Shown piece after piece: positions 29,571 through 40,928 of a stretch of DNA of 64,000 nucleotides (the stretch's first letter is position 1; each line of letters starts with the position of its first letter). Made by a program: the position numbers and the translations under genes. The notes under the pieces are model-generated. The model was not told the origin of the DNA. It made no database searches and saw nothing but the letters and a program-made list of their open reading frames with translations. Origin of the DNA: Centrapalus pauciflorus (Eukaryota > Streptophyta > Magnoliopsida > Asterales > Asteraceae); the NCBI GenBank assembly GCA_020465985.1, contig JAANYP010004337.1, forward strand, positions 1,445,835-1,509,834, read 5' to 3'.

Positions 29571-32386
29571 GTGAACTCTTTCAAGTACCCATCTCGCCGT
29601 TCAGGTGACTTGGGCCTTTGAACTGAATTCTGTTGTGGTGTCGAGTGATTTAAGTTCACTCTTTGCCATGGTGTAGGCATTTGTTGTGGAGCTCTAGAAT
29701 AATTCCTATTATATGCCATTTCTGACTGTGATCCTTGAGCTCTTACCGGTGCATACTGTCTAACTGGAGTATGAGACCTAACTGGAGTGTGTGACCTGCT
29801 AGGTGTGGTGCTCCTATAGACTTGCTGTGGTGCTGACCTAGATTGATTTGAGACACGATTCGGTGAATTTGTCCTAATCATTTCCTTTGGTCCAACCTTA
29901 ACCGGTGTGTTTTTCACAACTTGTTTGGGTGCGGCCGGCACAGTTTTCTCGGTAGGTTGAGAACTACTGCTGCTTGCCACACTGGGTGAGGGCTTAACAG
30001 GTGTTGGGTTCACTGTCTTAGGGGTAACATCTGCTTTCCTAAGTGGACAGTGAGAAGCAACATGCCCTTTCTCGTGACATCTAAAGCAAGACATCTTATC
30101 CATGGACTTCTTGGTTGTTCCCTTAGATCTAGGTGTCTCACTAGTGTCTACTGCCTTTGGTACATCTACAGTGTCTGTCTCTTCGACCTGGTCAGCCCAT
30201 GAAATTTTCTGTTTTCCTGCAGGTGTTTCACTGGAGGAAGACACAAATTTCACTTTCTTGACCTTGACGGTTGAGTCAACCACCTTAGGTGCATTATCAA
30301 CTGTAGGCTCAGGTGTCGGTTCAGGTAGGTCCTCTAAGTCTACTGACTTGTCAGTTTTCTCCTGAGGCTGAGGCACATAGTTCGCATTGAATGGTGGAGG
30401 AATTTCGTGAAAACCTAGACCTACAGGTTTCTTAGACTGTCTTTGGGCATCTAAGACTTTTCCTAGGTTTAGGCTCGAATTCCTAAACTTTTCCAGCTTG
30501 CTATTTGCCTCTGCTACCTTAACCTTGGTCTCGGCTAGCTCTATATCCTTGTCCTTAAGACTTTTAGTTAAGGCCTCTACGTGCTCATACATTAGTTCTA
30601 TCCTAACACACTGCTCGCTGAGTTTGTCTTTTAGAACTACCACGTCTTGAGCATCAGCCTTAAGCTTTTCTTTTAAATCTTGCTTTATATCATTTAGGCT
30701 AGCATTTTCTATTTTTAAGTTATCATTTTGAGCAGATATGGTTTTATGTGATTCTAAGACTAGATTTAACCTATCATTAGAAGTAGCACACAAAGCACAT
30801 AATTCTGAAAATAGAGAATAAGAAAGACTAACCTTAGAGTTATCAGATTCCACGTTGGCCATCTGAGCAGCAAACTCCAGCACGGTCTGATCATTCGCCT
30901 TCTCTACCCACATCGGACTGCTGTCCCTTGTGGTCTGCTCGTCTTCTTCACAACCATTCTCAGTAACTTCAGCCATGAAAGCTCTAGCATTTGACTCAGG
31001 ATGTGAACTCCAGTCATAGGTACCATCTAGCTGTCTGTCAGAAGTGACATTGGATAGTAGTCCCGCTAGATTGGCTTGACCAGATGAGGAACTCGGAAGG
31101 TATCTCTGTTGGGACTGATTTTGAAATTGTCCCTGATGTTGGCTCTGTCCCTGGTATGTCTCTACCTTTGGCCTCTGGCACTCCCTTGCGAAGTGTCCTA
31201 GTCCTTGACAGTTATAGCATTTCACCTTTGAGTTATCAAACCCGATCCCCTTGTTATTCATCTGCAAATTCCTTCCAGTTCTCTTAATGAATCTTTTAAC
31301 CCTCTGGGTCACCATGGCCAGTTGCCATTTAAGATCCATTTCCTCTAAGTCATCAGGGTCGACCTGATCGTAATCTTCATCCCAAAGAGTCGGATCATTG
31401 ATCTTCCCTTGAACACAATTTCCATAAGCGGCCACAAACGAAGCAAGTAGATTCAGATGCTCTTCCGCTGATTTTGCGCTCATGGGCATATTCGAATAGC
31501 TCTGACTGGTCGATGCCTGTTGGACTTGAGGTTGCGGTTCTTCCGATCTTCCTAACCCTAAGAACGCGCGATTCAGTGAGTCTTCGGACTCTGGTGGCGA
31601 TGACGTTTCTCCGGTGAAAAACGCTGTAGCACTCTTCGGTTCAGCTGTCACTGATGATTTAGATGTCTTTCCAAAATACATAGCCGGATTCTGGACTTGC
31701 TCGTAATCAGTCTCAGCCTTAATCATCTCGAAGTGATATGCCCTCAACGTTCCCACAATGTCATCAAGTGATTGAGCATAATATTTGTCCTCATTCAGCT
31801 TAATCATTGCCACGTACATAGCCCATTTGGCTGGTAGGGCGTCAAGAAGCTTGTTGTTCTTGTCAGTGTCCGAATACTCAAATCCATGACTTTCAAGTTC
31901 CGTTATCAGATGATAGAACCTTGTGATAATATCATCCAACTGTTCATCCTTAATTGCCTTGAAAATCGCAAACTGTTGGGTCAACAGCTCTGTATGCTTT
32001 CTACGCACCCGAGGATTACCTTCACACCTTTTCTGTAGAGACCCCAAAAGTTCCTTCGACGTCCTTTGAGTCCGAAATGTGTGTAAAATATCTTGAGGTA
32101 AAGCCATACGGATTATGGAGAAAGCTTTGTTCTCAGCTTCAAATAGTTTCTTGTCATCCTCTTTCATCATCTGATATGACAAGACCTTTTGACGGCCTTC
32201 AACTTCAGATACTGGCGGAATGTACCCTTCATCTATGCACACCCACATGCGCATATTATTGAATCGTACAGAATCTGTAAATCTGTCCTTCCACCAGTAA
32301 TAGTCCTCAACTTTCATCAGCTTAGGCGGTGCATTTGCCTTCCCAACTTCGTGATCCATCTCAAGGAATTTCTGAAGATTTGACAT
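29510..32386 (-). CDS. gag: SireA-2 gag, intact
   Basis: Open 958-residue gag, the nucleocapsid/particle protein, starting at ATG 32386 (MSNLQKFLEMDHEV), the same start as SireA-3. The N-terminal gag domain has YYWWKDRF and VRRKHTELLTQQF (a segment conserved in copia gag). A first zinc knuckle CYNCQGLGHFAREC lies at about residue 392 and a coiled coil at about 530-630. The conserved PVGLGFHEIPPPFNANYV segment follows, then a second knuckle CFRCHEKGHVASHC at about 765 and a Ser/Pro/Arg-rich tail ending VPRDN. Large two-knuckle gags with a coiled coil are typical of Sireviruses. It is in the same frame as pol. Its openness contrasts with the high LTR divergence of the element as assembled. Confidence 0.9.
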   Translation of the reverse strand: MSNLQKFLEMDHEVGKANAPPKLMKVEDYYWWKDRFTDSVRFNNMRMWVCIDEGYIPPVSEVEGRQKVLSYQMMKEDDKKLFEAENKAFSIIRMALPQDILHTFRTQRTSKELLGSLQKRCEGNPRVRRKHTELLTQQFAIFKAIKDEQLDDIITRFYHLITELESHGFEYSDTDKNNKLLDALPAKWAMYVAMIKLNEDKYYAQSLDDIVGTLRAYHFEMIKAETDYEQVQNPAMYFGKTSKSSVTAEPKSATAFFTGETSSPPESEDSLNRAFLGLGRSEEPQPQVQQASTSQSYSNMPMSAKSAEEHLNLLASFVAAYGNCVQGKINDPTLWDEDYDQVDPDDLEEMDLKWQLAMVTQRVKRFIKRTGRNLQMNNKGIGFDNSKVKCYNCQGLGHFARECQRPKVETYQGQSQHQGQFQNQSQQRYLPSSSSGQANLAGLLSNVTSDRQLDGTYDWSSHPESNARAFMAEVTENGCEEDEQTTRDSSPMWVEKANDQTVLEFAAQMANVESDNSKVSLSYSLFSELCALCATSNDRLNLVLESHKTISAQNDNLKIENASLNDIKQDLKEKLKADAQDVVVLKDKLSEQCVRIELMYEHVEALTKSLKDKDIELAETKVKVAEANSKLEKFRNSSLNLGKVLDAQRQSKKPVGLGFHEIPPPFNANYVPQPQEKTDKSVDLEDLPEPTPEPTVDNAPKVVDSTVKVKKVKFVSSSSETPAGKQKISWADQVEETDTVDVPKAVDTSETPRSKGTTKKSMDKMSCFRCHEKGHVASHCPLRKADVTPKTVNPTPVKPSPSVASSSSSQPTEKTVPAAPKQVVKNTPVKVGPKEMIRTNSPNRVSNQSRSAPQQVYRSTTPSRSHTPVRSHTPVRQYAPVRAQGSQSEMAYNRNYSRAPQQMPTPWQRVNLNHSTPQQNSVQRPKSPERRDGYLKEFTYVDENGITKSVMAWVPRDN

Positions 32387-33044
32387 CTTTTCTGAAACAA
32401 ATTGAATTTGAACTTAATTAATTTAATTTGAAACTGATTTAGACTAACTTATTCGAATCTAGATAGATTCGAAACTAATTAATATTAAATCTGTTGAAAT
32501 TAAATTCGATTAAGTCTTAAAAGTCAATTAGATTCGAAATTATGTCAGATTCAAACAACTCCTTAGATTCGATGGTCCTTAGATTCGAAGGCTCAGCAGA
32601 TTCGAATGTCAGCAGAGTCGAAGCACAGAATCGAAACAGTAACAGACTCGAAATAAACTCGAAACAACACAGACTCGAGATCCAATTCGAATGAAGTAAC
32701 AGATTCGAAACAAAGTAGACTCGAAACTCTCTGAAATTGACTCGAAAGGAGCGTATTTAGGTTAGACTCGAGACTAGAGTGAAACCCTAATTACCCCTAT
32801 AGATTCGAGCGCCGCAAACTCGAAAAACGGCTAACACGTTGATTTTTTGACGTTTTACAGATTAAACCACTATTTTTCAAACGAAAAATAATGATTTCGA
32901 TCAAAAACGTGAAAAACAACAAAGTGTTTCCCGAATATGAATTTGCTAAGCTCAAAAACACGTTTGTGAGAGCAAAACCGTCCAACTAGCGTCAAGAAAC
33001 CTAGAATGTATCTGATGAACACGAAGAACACCAAGAACACTCCG
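32387..33044 (-). other. SireA-2 5' leader, TTCGAA-rich
   Basis: About 660 bases between primer site and gag with no gene. From 32450 to 32830 it carries roughly twenty ATTCGAA/ACTCGAA-type motifs. A TTTGTTTCAG acceptor-like site precedes the gag ATG here but is not kept in SireA-3. Confidence 0.7.
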
Positions 33045-33046
33045 TA

Positions 33047-33059
33047 GTCTCTGATACCA
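33047..33059 (-). other. Primer-binding site of SireA-2
   Basis: TGGTATCAGAGA on the minus strand, next to the 5' LTR, complementary to initiator Met tRNA. Confidence 0.85.
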
Positions 33060-33061
33060 CT

Positions 33062-33706
33062 TGTAAGGTCTACTACTGCAAGATCTATCTAGACGCGGAT
33101 CCGTGAACGAGTGCGGAATCCTCGTTGACGGTTAGACGGACAACTCTCAACCAACGGAACACGGAGACTATTAGACGCTGAACGAACGACACACGAACGA
33201 TCCTACGTACTAATTCTCTCCGAAACGGCACTCACCTAGCTGATAAACTCGAGATCGCCTCTTGATTAATTCCTCACGAATTCTGCAAAAAGTCTCCTAA
33301 TTATTCGAGTCTATCCCTAATTATAGACCCTGATTCGAGTCTGTTGTGGGCCAACCTCGAATCTGGCCCAAGGCCCATTCGAGTCTGTCCATATTGACAG
33401 TCTCGAATCTAGCCTTCTTTCGAATCTATGGTTACATTCGAATCTATCACAGATTCGAATGTCAACGCATATATAATTCGAATCTAGCCTTTTACATAAA
33501 CAACTAAGTGTTGAACCTTACGTTATTACTTATGATTGAATTTATCTTTGTACTTTATGTTTGAACTTCTTGTAATACGTTACATCAAGTTCAAACATAC
33601 AAACACTAATAAATATCAACCATATATAAACATATATATCACACACTTGCTAAAATCACAATGTAGGATCACTTAGACTGCTGTCGTCACACAGGATGTA
33701 CCAACA
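33062..33706 (-). repeat. 5' LTR of SireA-2
   Basis: 645 bp, TGTAAGGTCT...CCAACA. Same architecture as 20041-20699 but with many differences, including runs such as 33410-33480. Followed by CTTGG, the expected target duplication within SireA-3 RT. Confidence 0.9.
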
Positions 33707-36002
33707 CTTGGTGCTTGATGCAATCCATACAGAGCCTTATCTAATCGATATACTCTGTCTGGATATTTTAGATCTGTAAATCCGGGCGGCTGTTCTACAT
33801 ACACCAGTTCCTTCACTTTCCCATAGAGGAAAGCACTCTTAACATCTAATTGGTATACCTTAAAGCCCTTGAAGGAAGCAAAAGCCAGAAACAAACGAAT
33901 TGCTTCCAGCCTTGCTACTGGCGTAAACACCTCGTTGTAATCGATTCCATCCTCTTGGTTGAAACCCTTTACAACTAACCTAGCCTTGTTGCGAGTGACT
34001 ATACCTCGATCGTCTCTTTTGCACTTAAAAACCCATTTGGTTCCTATTGCTATTTCCCCTCGAGGTAATGGAACTAACTCCCACACTTCTAGTTTCCTAA
34101 ACTGAGAGAGTTCTTCATGCATCGCTTCAACCCAGGAGTTATCCTTTAGTGTCATTTGCACATTTTTCGGCTCTACTTGCGAAATGAAACAAGAATAGAG
34201 GCAGGTATGAAAGGCCTCAGAGTCATTTATCATCGACAACAACACAGTGTTGTTATTTAAACTACTCCTAGTCCTCACACCCTCATTAGGATTTCCTATG
34301 ATGCTTTCTATATGATGGTTCTTGTTGATCCCCGATGTCTCTATCTCGTCAACTCTCAGATTATCTCCTAAGTTAGATCCTATTTCACCTAGTGGAGGAA
34401 CATCCTCAGATTCTACATTTTCCTCCTCGTGGACAGTTTCCTCAGAGTAGGAATTTGTTGTCTGAGTTTGATTCTCAGTTGAAGGTGCTTCTGGATCAGT
34501 AACTTCTGGAGATCCATCTTCAGTCAAAGTAGGCTCGGATGTCGATTGAAATGTAGTCCTCGGAAAGGTATGACCTTCGTCATTCAGATTCAACGTCGCC
34601 AAGTCCTTTTCGATCGTACCTGCATATTCATCCAAAAGAATGTTAAATGACTCAAACAATTTATCATAGTCAAATATCCATTCCGGACCTGTTTGGGGTT
34701 CATGTGTATAACTTGTGACTTCAATGTTATACACAATCTCTACTGTACCATTCGTTTTGTTAAAAACCCGTTTATTTGGTGAGTTCGGCACATAACCTAG
34801 GAAGTATCCTTCGTCAGCCTTTTCACCAAACTTAGGTTGATGTTTTGTTCGCAATAAAGTACATGGTACCCCAAACGTTTGGAAGCCAGTTAAATTGGGT
34901 GGCCGCTTATTCAAAATTTCATAACAGGTTTTGTTCAAAGATTTGACAGTTAGGACCCGGTTTAAAATATGACATGCGGTATTCACTGCCTCCCCCCAAA
35001 ACATGGTAGGAAGCTTTGAATCCGAAAGCATAGTCCTAGCTGCCTCAATCAATGTCCTGTTCTTTCGTTCGGCCACCCCATTTTGTTGAGGCTCATACGG
35101 TGCACTAAATTGATGCACTATGCCCTTTGATAGGCAATATACACCAATTACAGTGTTTTTAAATTCTGTTCCATTATCACTACGAAGCCTTTTAACCCGT
35201 GTTCCATAGGAATTCTCCACTTGGTCTAAGAACCCGATGAGCTTGGATGCCGTCTCGTCCTTTGTACCTAGAAAGAAAACCCAAGAAAATCGTGAGTAAT
35301 CGTCAGTGATAACTAAACAGTACCAACTACCTTCTATACTCCTTTTGTTGATTGGTCCGAAGAGATCCATATGCAACAAATCGAATGTAGAGGTTATGGA
35401 ATTCTGAGTCTTGGACTTGTGTGCCTTCTTATGTTGTTTGCCCTTTTTGCAAGGTAGATACTTGTCCTCGAACTGAAAACTCTTCATAGGCACACCTTAC
35501 ACCAACCCATTTTCCGTTATATAGTTCATTTTTCTTAGGTGCAAGTGTGTCATGCGTCAGTGCCACATCACTGATTCAGTCTCCGAAGCTTTAGACAATA
35601 AGCAGATCGGACGCATCGAAGATTCCGGCTTGTTCATATCGAGCATGTACAAGTCATTTTCCTTGGTGCCCGCATTAATATCCATTCTTCAGGAATCTTG
35701 AACCCCGGTTTTAGCACTAACGCCTCAGTATCAGTGAACAGCACTGAATTCTTCCTATCACAGATTTGAGATACACTAATGAGATTATGAACCAGCTTAT
35801 CAACGTGATAAACTTGATTCAATGTAATCGTCCCATTCGTGACTTCTCCAGTACCAGTGATGGTCCCTCCCTTGTTTCCCGCGAATGAAACAAATCCCCG
35901 ATTCCCACCCTTGAAGTCTGTAAGTAGACTTCTTTCCCCTGTCATGTGCCTGGAGCATCCACTGTCGACGAACCATTTGTTGTTTGGACCTGTGGTTATC
36001 TC
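33707..36002 (-). pseudogene. SireA-3 pol, truncated in RT
   Basis: Protease (FVDSGCSRHMTG, near 35960) followed by a frameshift near 35650. A TAA at 35497-35499 replaces a Gln in the GAG-pre-integrase region; SireA-5 has the identical stop. From 35493 the frame is open through the integrase core (ITDDYSRF, RSDNGTEF, GVAERKNRTL) and RT (TKWVFKCK, LDVKSAFLYG) to LYGLHQAP. There the A-2 insertion removes YVDD and RNase H. Confidence 0.9.
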
Positions 36003-36080
36003 CTGCACATAAAAGAAAATAGGTTAGTTATCACGGGGAACCCAAGCCATAACTGACTTGGTTATACCATTCTCGTCCAC
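36003..36080 (-). other. Candidate gag/pol intron, SireA-3 (78 nt)
   Basis: GTGGAC at 36080, AACTAAC containing the gag stop (36024-36026), T-rich run, CAG ending at 36003. The alternative GTATGT donor is mutated to ATATGT here, while the Tyr|Val GT is kept. Confidence 0.4.
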
Positions 36081-38873
36081 ATATTTAAACTCTTACAAAT
36101 ACCCATCTCGCCTTTCAGGTGACTTGGGTCGTTGAACAGGAGTTTGTTGTGGTGCCGAGTGATGTAAATTCACTCTTTGACTTTGAGTAGGCATTTGTTG
36201 TGGAGCTCTTGAATAATTCCGATTATATTGCATTTCAGATTGAGATCCCTGAGCTCTAACTGGAGTGTAAGCTCTTCTAGGTGTTGTACTCCTATAGACT
36301 TGTTGAGGGCCTGACCTAGATTGATTAGGGACTCTATTCGGTGAATTAGTCCTAACCACTTCATTTGGTCTACCTTTTACCGGTATTTGTTTCACAACTT
36401 GTTTTGGTGTAGCCTGCACAGTTTTCTCGGTACTCTGAGAACTACTAGTGCTTGCCACACTTGTTGAATGCTTAGGTTCTTCTGGCTTCCCTGTCTTAGG
36501 TGTAGTGTCAACTTTCCTATGCGGACAGTTAGAAGCGACATGCCCTCTCTCGTGACATCTAAAGCATGACATCTTGTATAGACTTCTTGTGTGAACCCTT
36601 TGACTTAAGTGTGTCACTAGTGTCTGGTTCTTTTTTTGCATCTATAGTGACTGGGTCATCATCCTGAGCATTAAAATCAATTTTATGTTTTCCTGCAGGT
36701 GTTTCACTAGAGGAAGACACAAATTTGACTTTCTTAATCTTGACGTTTGTATCAGTCACCTTAGGTGTATTTTCTTTTACAGGCTCAGACACTGGTGCAG
36801 GTATTTCCTCTAAGTCTACTGATTTCTCAGTTTTCTCCTGAGGTTGAGGCACATAGTTGGCATTAAAAGGTGGAGGAATCTCATGTAATCCTAGACCTAC
36901 AGGCTTTTTAGATTGGCGTTGAGCATCTAAAACTTTCCCTAGGTTCAGGCCTGAGTTCCTAAACTTTTCTAGCTTACTATTAGCCTCAGCTACCTTCACC
37001 TTAGTTTCAGCTAGCTCTACTTCTTTGGTCTTTAGATCTTTGGTCAAGACCTCTACATGCTCATACATCAGTTCTAATCTAACACACTGCTCACTCAGCT
37101 TGTCTTTCAGAACTATTACATCTTGAGCATCAGCCTTAAGTTTATCCCTAAGATCTTGCTTAATGTCATTCAAGCTAGCATTATCAAATTTTAAAGATTC
37201 ATTTTGAGCAGATATGTTTTTATGTGATTCTAATACTAGATTCAACCTGTCGTTAGAAGTAACACATAAAACACATAATTCTTGGAAAAGAGAGTATCGG
37301 ACTTACCTTTGTGTGATCTGATTCGACGTTGGCCATTTTAGCGGCAAACTCCAGAAGCATCTGATCATTCGACTTCTCCACCCACATCGGACTACTTTCG
37401 TGTTGACTGTTGTCCCTTGTGTTCTGCTCTTCCCCTTCACATCCACTCTCAGTGACTTCAGCCATAAAGGCTCTAGCGTTAGATTGCGGATGTGAACTCC
37501 AGTCATAAGTACCATCCAGCTATCTGTCTGATGTGACGTTTGATAACAGACCAGCTATGTTGGCTTGACCAGATGATGAGCTCGGAAGATATCTCTGTTG
37601 AGACTGGTTCTGAAACTGTCCATGAGACTGATTCTACCCTTGGTAATTATCTACCTTCGGTCTCTGACACTCTCTAGCGAAGTGTCCCAAGCCCTGACAG
37701 TTGTAGCATTTCACCTTGGACTTATCAAAGCCAATCCCCTTATTATTCAAACTCAAATTTCTTCCCGTCCGTTTGATGAATCGTTTAACCTGTTGGGTTA
37801 CCATGGCCAGTTGCCATTTGAGATCCATCTCCTCAAGGTCGTCAGGGTCTACCTGATCGTAATCTTCATCCCAGAGTGCAGGATCGTTTATTTTCCCTTG
37901 AACGCAGTTCCCATATGCGGCCACAAATGACGCCAATAAATTCAAATGTTCTTCGGCCGATTTAGCGCTCATGGGCATCTTAGAGTAGCCCTGAGATGTT
38001 GATGCCTGTGTTGCCTGAGGTTGCTGTTCTTCCGGTCTACCAAACCCTAAGAACGCTCTATTCTGTGCGTCGTCAGTCTCTGCTGGTGACGATGTTTCCC
38101 CAGTGAAGAACGCTGTAGCAGTCTTCATATCAGCTGCCGCTGATGGTTTTGTTGATTTTCCAAAACATGGCTGGATTTTGGACTTGTTCATAATCTGTTT
38201 CGGCCTTCAGTAGCTCGAAATGTTAAGCCCTCAGTGTTCCCACTACATCCTCCAATGATTGAGTATAATACTTATCCTCATCAAGCTTAATCATAGCCAC
38301 GTACATCGCCCATTTGGCTGGTAAGGCATCAAGAAGCTTATTGTACTTTTCTGTATCGCTATACTCAATCCCATGACTCTCAAGCTCTGTCAGTAGATGA
38401 TAAAAGCGGGTGATAGTGTCGTCCAGCTTTTCATCCTTCAAAGCCTTGAAAATCGCAAATTGTTGTTTCAACAACTCCATGCGCTTCCTCCGAACCCTCG
38501 GATTACCCTCACACCTCTTTTCAAGCGTCTCCCAAAGCTCCTTAGATGTCTTTTGATTGCGGAATGTGTGTAGTATATCCTGAGGCAGTGCCATTCGAAT
38601 AATCGAGAAGGCTCTGTTCTTGGCTTCATATAGTTTCTTATCATCCTCCTTCATCATTTGATATGATAAGACTCTTTGACGGCCTTCAACTTCTGTGGTA
38701 GGTGGGATGTATCCTTCCTCAATACATATCCACATTCGCATGTCGTTGAAACGTACAAAATCGGCAAACCGATCTTTCCACCAATAATAATCTTCAAGTT
38801 TCATCAGCTTAGGCGGAGTATTAGCTTTCCCTACCTCATGATCCATCTCCAGAAACCTTTGTAAATTTGTCAT
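36024..38873 (-). pseudogene. SireA-3 gag, broken
   Basis: Starts at ATG 38873 (MTNLQRFLEMDHEV). The N-terminal domain is open to a stop at 38223, where SireA-2 has Tyr. Further frame breaks lie near 38200, 37634, 37510, 37250, 36560 and 36095. First knuckle CYNCQGLGHFAREC (about 37668-37710), coiled coil (36960-37230) and second knuckle CFRCHERGHVASNC (about 36530-36572) are all recognisable. The PRDN tail precedes the stop at 36024. Inactive. Confidence 0.85.
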
Positions 38874-39530
38874 TGTTTCAAAAGTAATTGAATTTTAACT
38901 TAATAAATTTAATTCGAAATTAATTTAAGTTAATTCTTTCGAATTTAGATAAATTCGAATATAATTAAGTTTAAACCTATTTGGGATGAAATTCGATTAA
39001 GTTCTGAAAATCAATTAAAGTCGAAATTGGTGACAAATTCGAAAGTCTCAAACTCGAAGGTCTAAGCAGACTCGAAACAGTCAAAGTCGAACCCTAGCAA
39101 ACTCGAAGCTCCTATTCGAAGGTCCAAGCACACTCGAAACACAGACAAAGTTGATCCGCAGACAAACTCGAATGTCCCTAGTCGACTTAGTCCAAACTCG
39201 AATCAAACTCGAACACCTTAAACTCGAAACACTCGAAAGCAAACTCGAAAGGAGCGGATTTTTGGTTAGACTCGAAACTAAGCAAAACCCTAATTACTCC
39301 TAACAGATTCGAGCGCCGCAAACTCGAGAAACGGCTAATACCTTGATTTTTTAACGTTTTGCAGATTAAATCAATATTTTTACAAAGAAAAATATTGATT
39401 TCGATCAAAAACGTGAGAAACAACAAAGTATTTCCCGGATCCCAAGTTGTTAAGCTCAAAAAAACACCAAAACTTGAGAGAAATAGCCGTCCAAAAGCGT
39501 CAAGAAACCTAGGATGAACACGAAGAACAA
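38874..39530 (-). other. SireA-3 5' leader
   Basis: Non-coding, about 650 bases, rich in ACTCGAA/ATTCGAA motifs (38930-39320), matching the SireA-2 leader in layout. No gene seen. Confidence 0.65.
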
Positions 39531-39531
39531 C

Positions 39532-39546
39532 CTGGCTTTGATACCA
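39532..39546 (-). other. Primer-binding site of SireA-3
   Basis: TGGTATCAAAGCCAG on the minus strand, next to the 5' LTR, with one difference from the canonical site. Confidence 0.75.
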
Positions 39547-39548
39547 CT

Positions 39549-40215
39549 TGTAAGGTCTACACACTACGGATCTATCTAGACGCGAGACCGTCAACGAGTG
39601 CGGAATCCTCGTTAACGGGTTGACGGAAACAACTCTCACACGGAACACGGAGACTATCAACAAGCTGTACGGACGAACACGAACGCACCTACAAGATGAT
39701 TCTCTCTGAAAGAACACGCACAAAGCTGATAAACTCGAAATCGCCTTTTGCTAATCACTCACACGAAATCTGCAAAAGTCTGCTAATGATTCGAGTCTAT
39801 CCCTAATTATAGAGGCTCATTCGAGTTTGCCATGGGCCAAACTCGAATCAGGCCCTAGGCCCATTCGAGTTTGTCCCCTTGACATTCTCGAATCTGCCTT
39901 ATGATTCATATTCGAATCTATCCTAGATTCGAATCTCAGTTACTTAGTGAATTCGAATTTAATCTAAATTCGACTTTCACATATTAAACTTATATTTGAA
40001 ACTTATGTTTTTAACTTATGTTTGACTTTATTATTGATCTTTATGTTTGAACTTCCTGTAATTCATTACATCAAGTTCAAACATACAATCAATAACTATC
40101 AAACATATATAAACACTTGTATCAAATACTCGTTAATATTCAATGCTTTGCAGTATTACTTAAACCAAAATGCTAATCCACTTACACTACTATCGTCACA
40201 CAGGATGTACCAACA
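39549..40215 (-). repeat. 5' LTR of SireA-3
   Basis: 667 bp, TGTAAGGTCT...CCAACA, with the near-palindrome at 40045-40082 and the ATTCGAATC motifs (39785-39970). Confidence 0.9.
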
Positions 40216-40928
40216 ACTACCTTACGTGTCCCATACTTAGATATAATTCTATGATCAAGGCAGACAGATAATGATTATAACTTTTCGGTATTGCAAATTT
40301 TCTTTTAATGGCAAACGTCGAACACAGTTCTGTATTTACATACAACAGAGTTTCTTAGAGTTCCTTTTAAGTTAACAAGACAGTGGTGACAGGTCTGTAC
40401 TTACGTACAACAAAGCGACTTATCTTGCTAACTTGAGTCAAATCAGAGGTGACGGGTCTGTACTTACGTACAACAAAGCGACTCGTTTTGACTCCCTCTT
40501 CTTTTCAAAATTTTTCTTTTCTTTCCTTTAAGATGTATCTTAATGTTGCTACACATCCCCCAAAAAATTTGCATACCTCATTTAGAATCATTGTCTGTAT
40601 GTCTCTAACATAGAAATTAAGACCATTTGATCATATATCTATGTTAGTTACACATATGACTTTTTCTTCATTATTTTATAAGCAGTAAGGATTTCCTTTG
40701 TGCATTATGTGTGAAAGCTCAACACTGAGGGTTTGTTTAGCCTGTGCCAATTTTCGTCACTTTGAACCTATGAATCTAAGACTTAACTCATTTTTCGATA
40801 TTCTCTTTTATTTGAGATTTTTTTTAATGATTTTCTCTCTTTTTTCTTTTGTTTTTCATTTTTCAGATAAGTTAATAAAGTAACCTACTAAATTACTATA
40901 AAAGGAAACAAAATATATTAAGATCAAG
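40216..40928 (-). other. SireA-4 spacer with hairpin array
   Basis: Non-coding. Units share the inner stem TGTAY...RTACA at about 40331, 40396 and 40459. Unit 2 outer arms GTTAACAAGA/TCTTGCTAAC (40371-40380, 40423-40432) and unit 3 outer arms GAGTCAAA/TTTGACTC (40435-40442, 40488-40495) are clear. A/T-rich beyond. Confidence 0.65.

Larger units (their letters stand above)
20041..33706 (-). mobile_element. SireA-2, full-length family A element, probably chimeric assembly
   Basis: Minus-strand element with both LTRs (20041-20699 and 33062-33706), primer site, open gag, pol, long spacer, ORF3 and polypurine tract: 13,666 bp as assembled. There is no target duplication: CAGGC on the left, CTTGG on the right. 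The left flank is SireC-1 but the right flank is SireA-3 RT. The LTRs differ at dozens of positions although the genes are nearly open. An N with a 67-bp duplication lies at 27003. The two halves probably come from different A copies. Confidence 0.8.
33707..40215 (-). mobile_element. SireA-3, partial family A element
   Basis: Minus-strand copy with 5' LTR, primer site, leader, gag and pol up to RT, where the 5' LTR of SireA-2 abuts it. RNase H, ORF3 and the 3' LTR are missing from this assembly. Its own right end lies in the pol-ORF3 spacer of SireA-4, next to ACTAC (40216-40220). Confidence 0.85.

Noticed and set aside
32371..32401. Splice acceptor TTTGTTTCAG before A-2 gag
   Set aside because: Not kept in A-3 or in family B, so not treated as a conserved leader intron.
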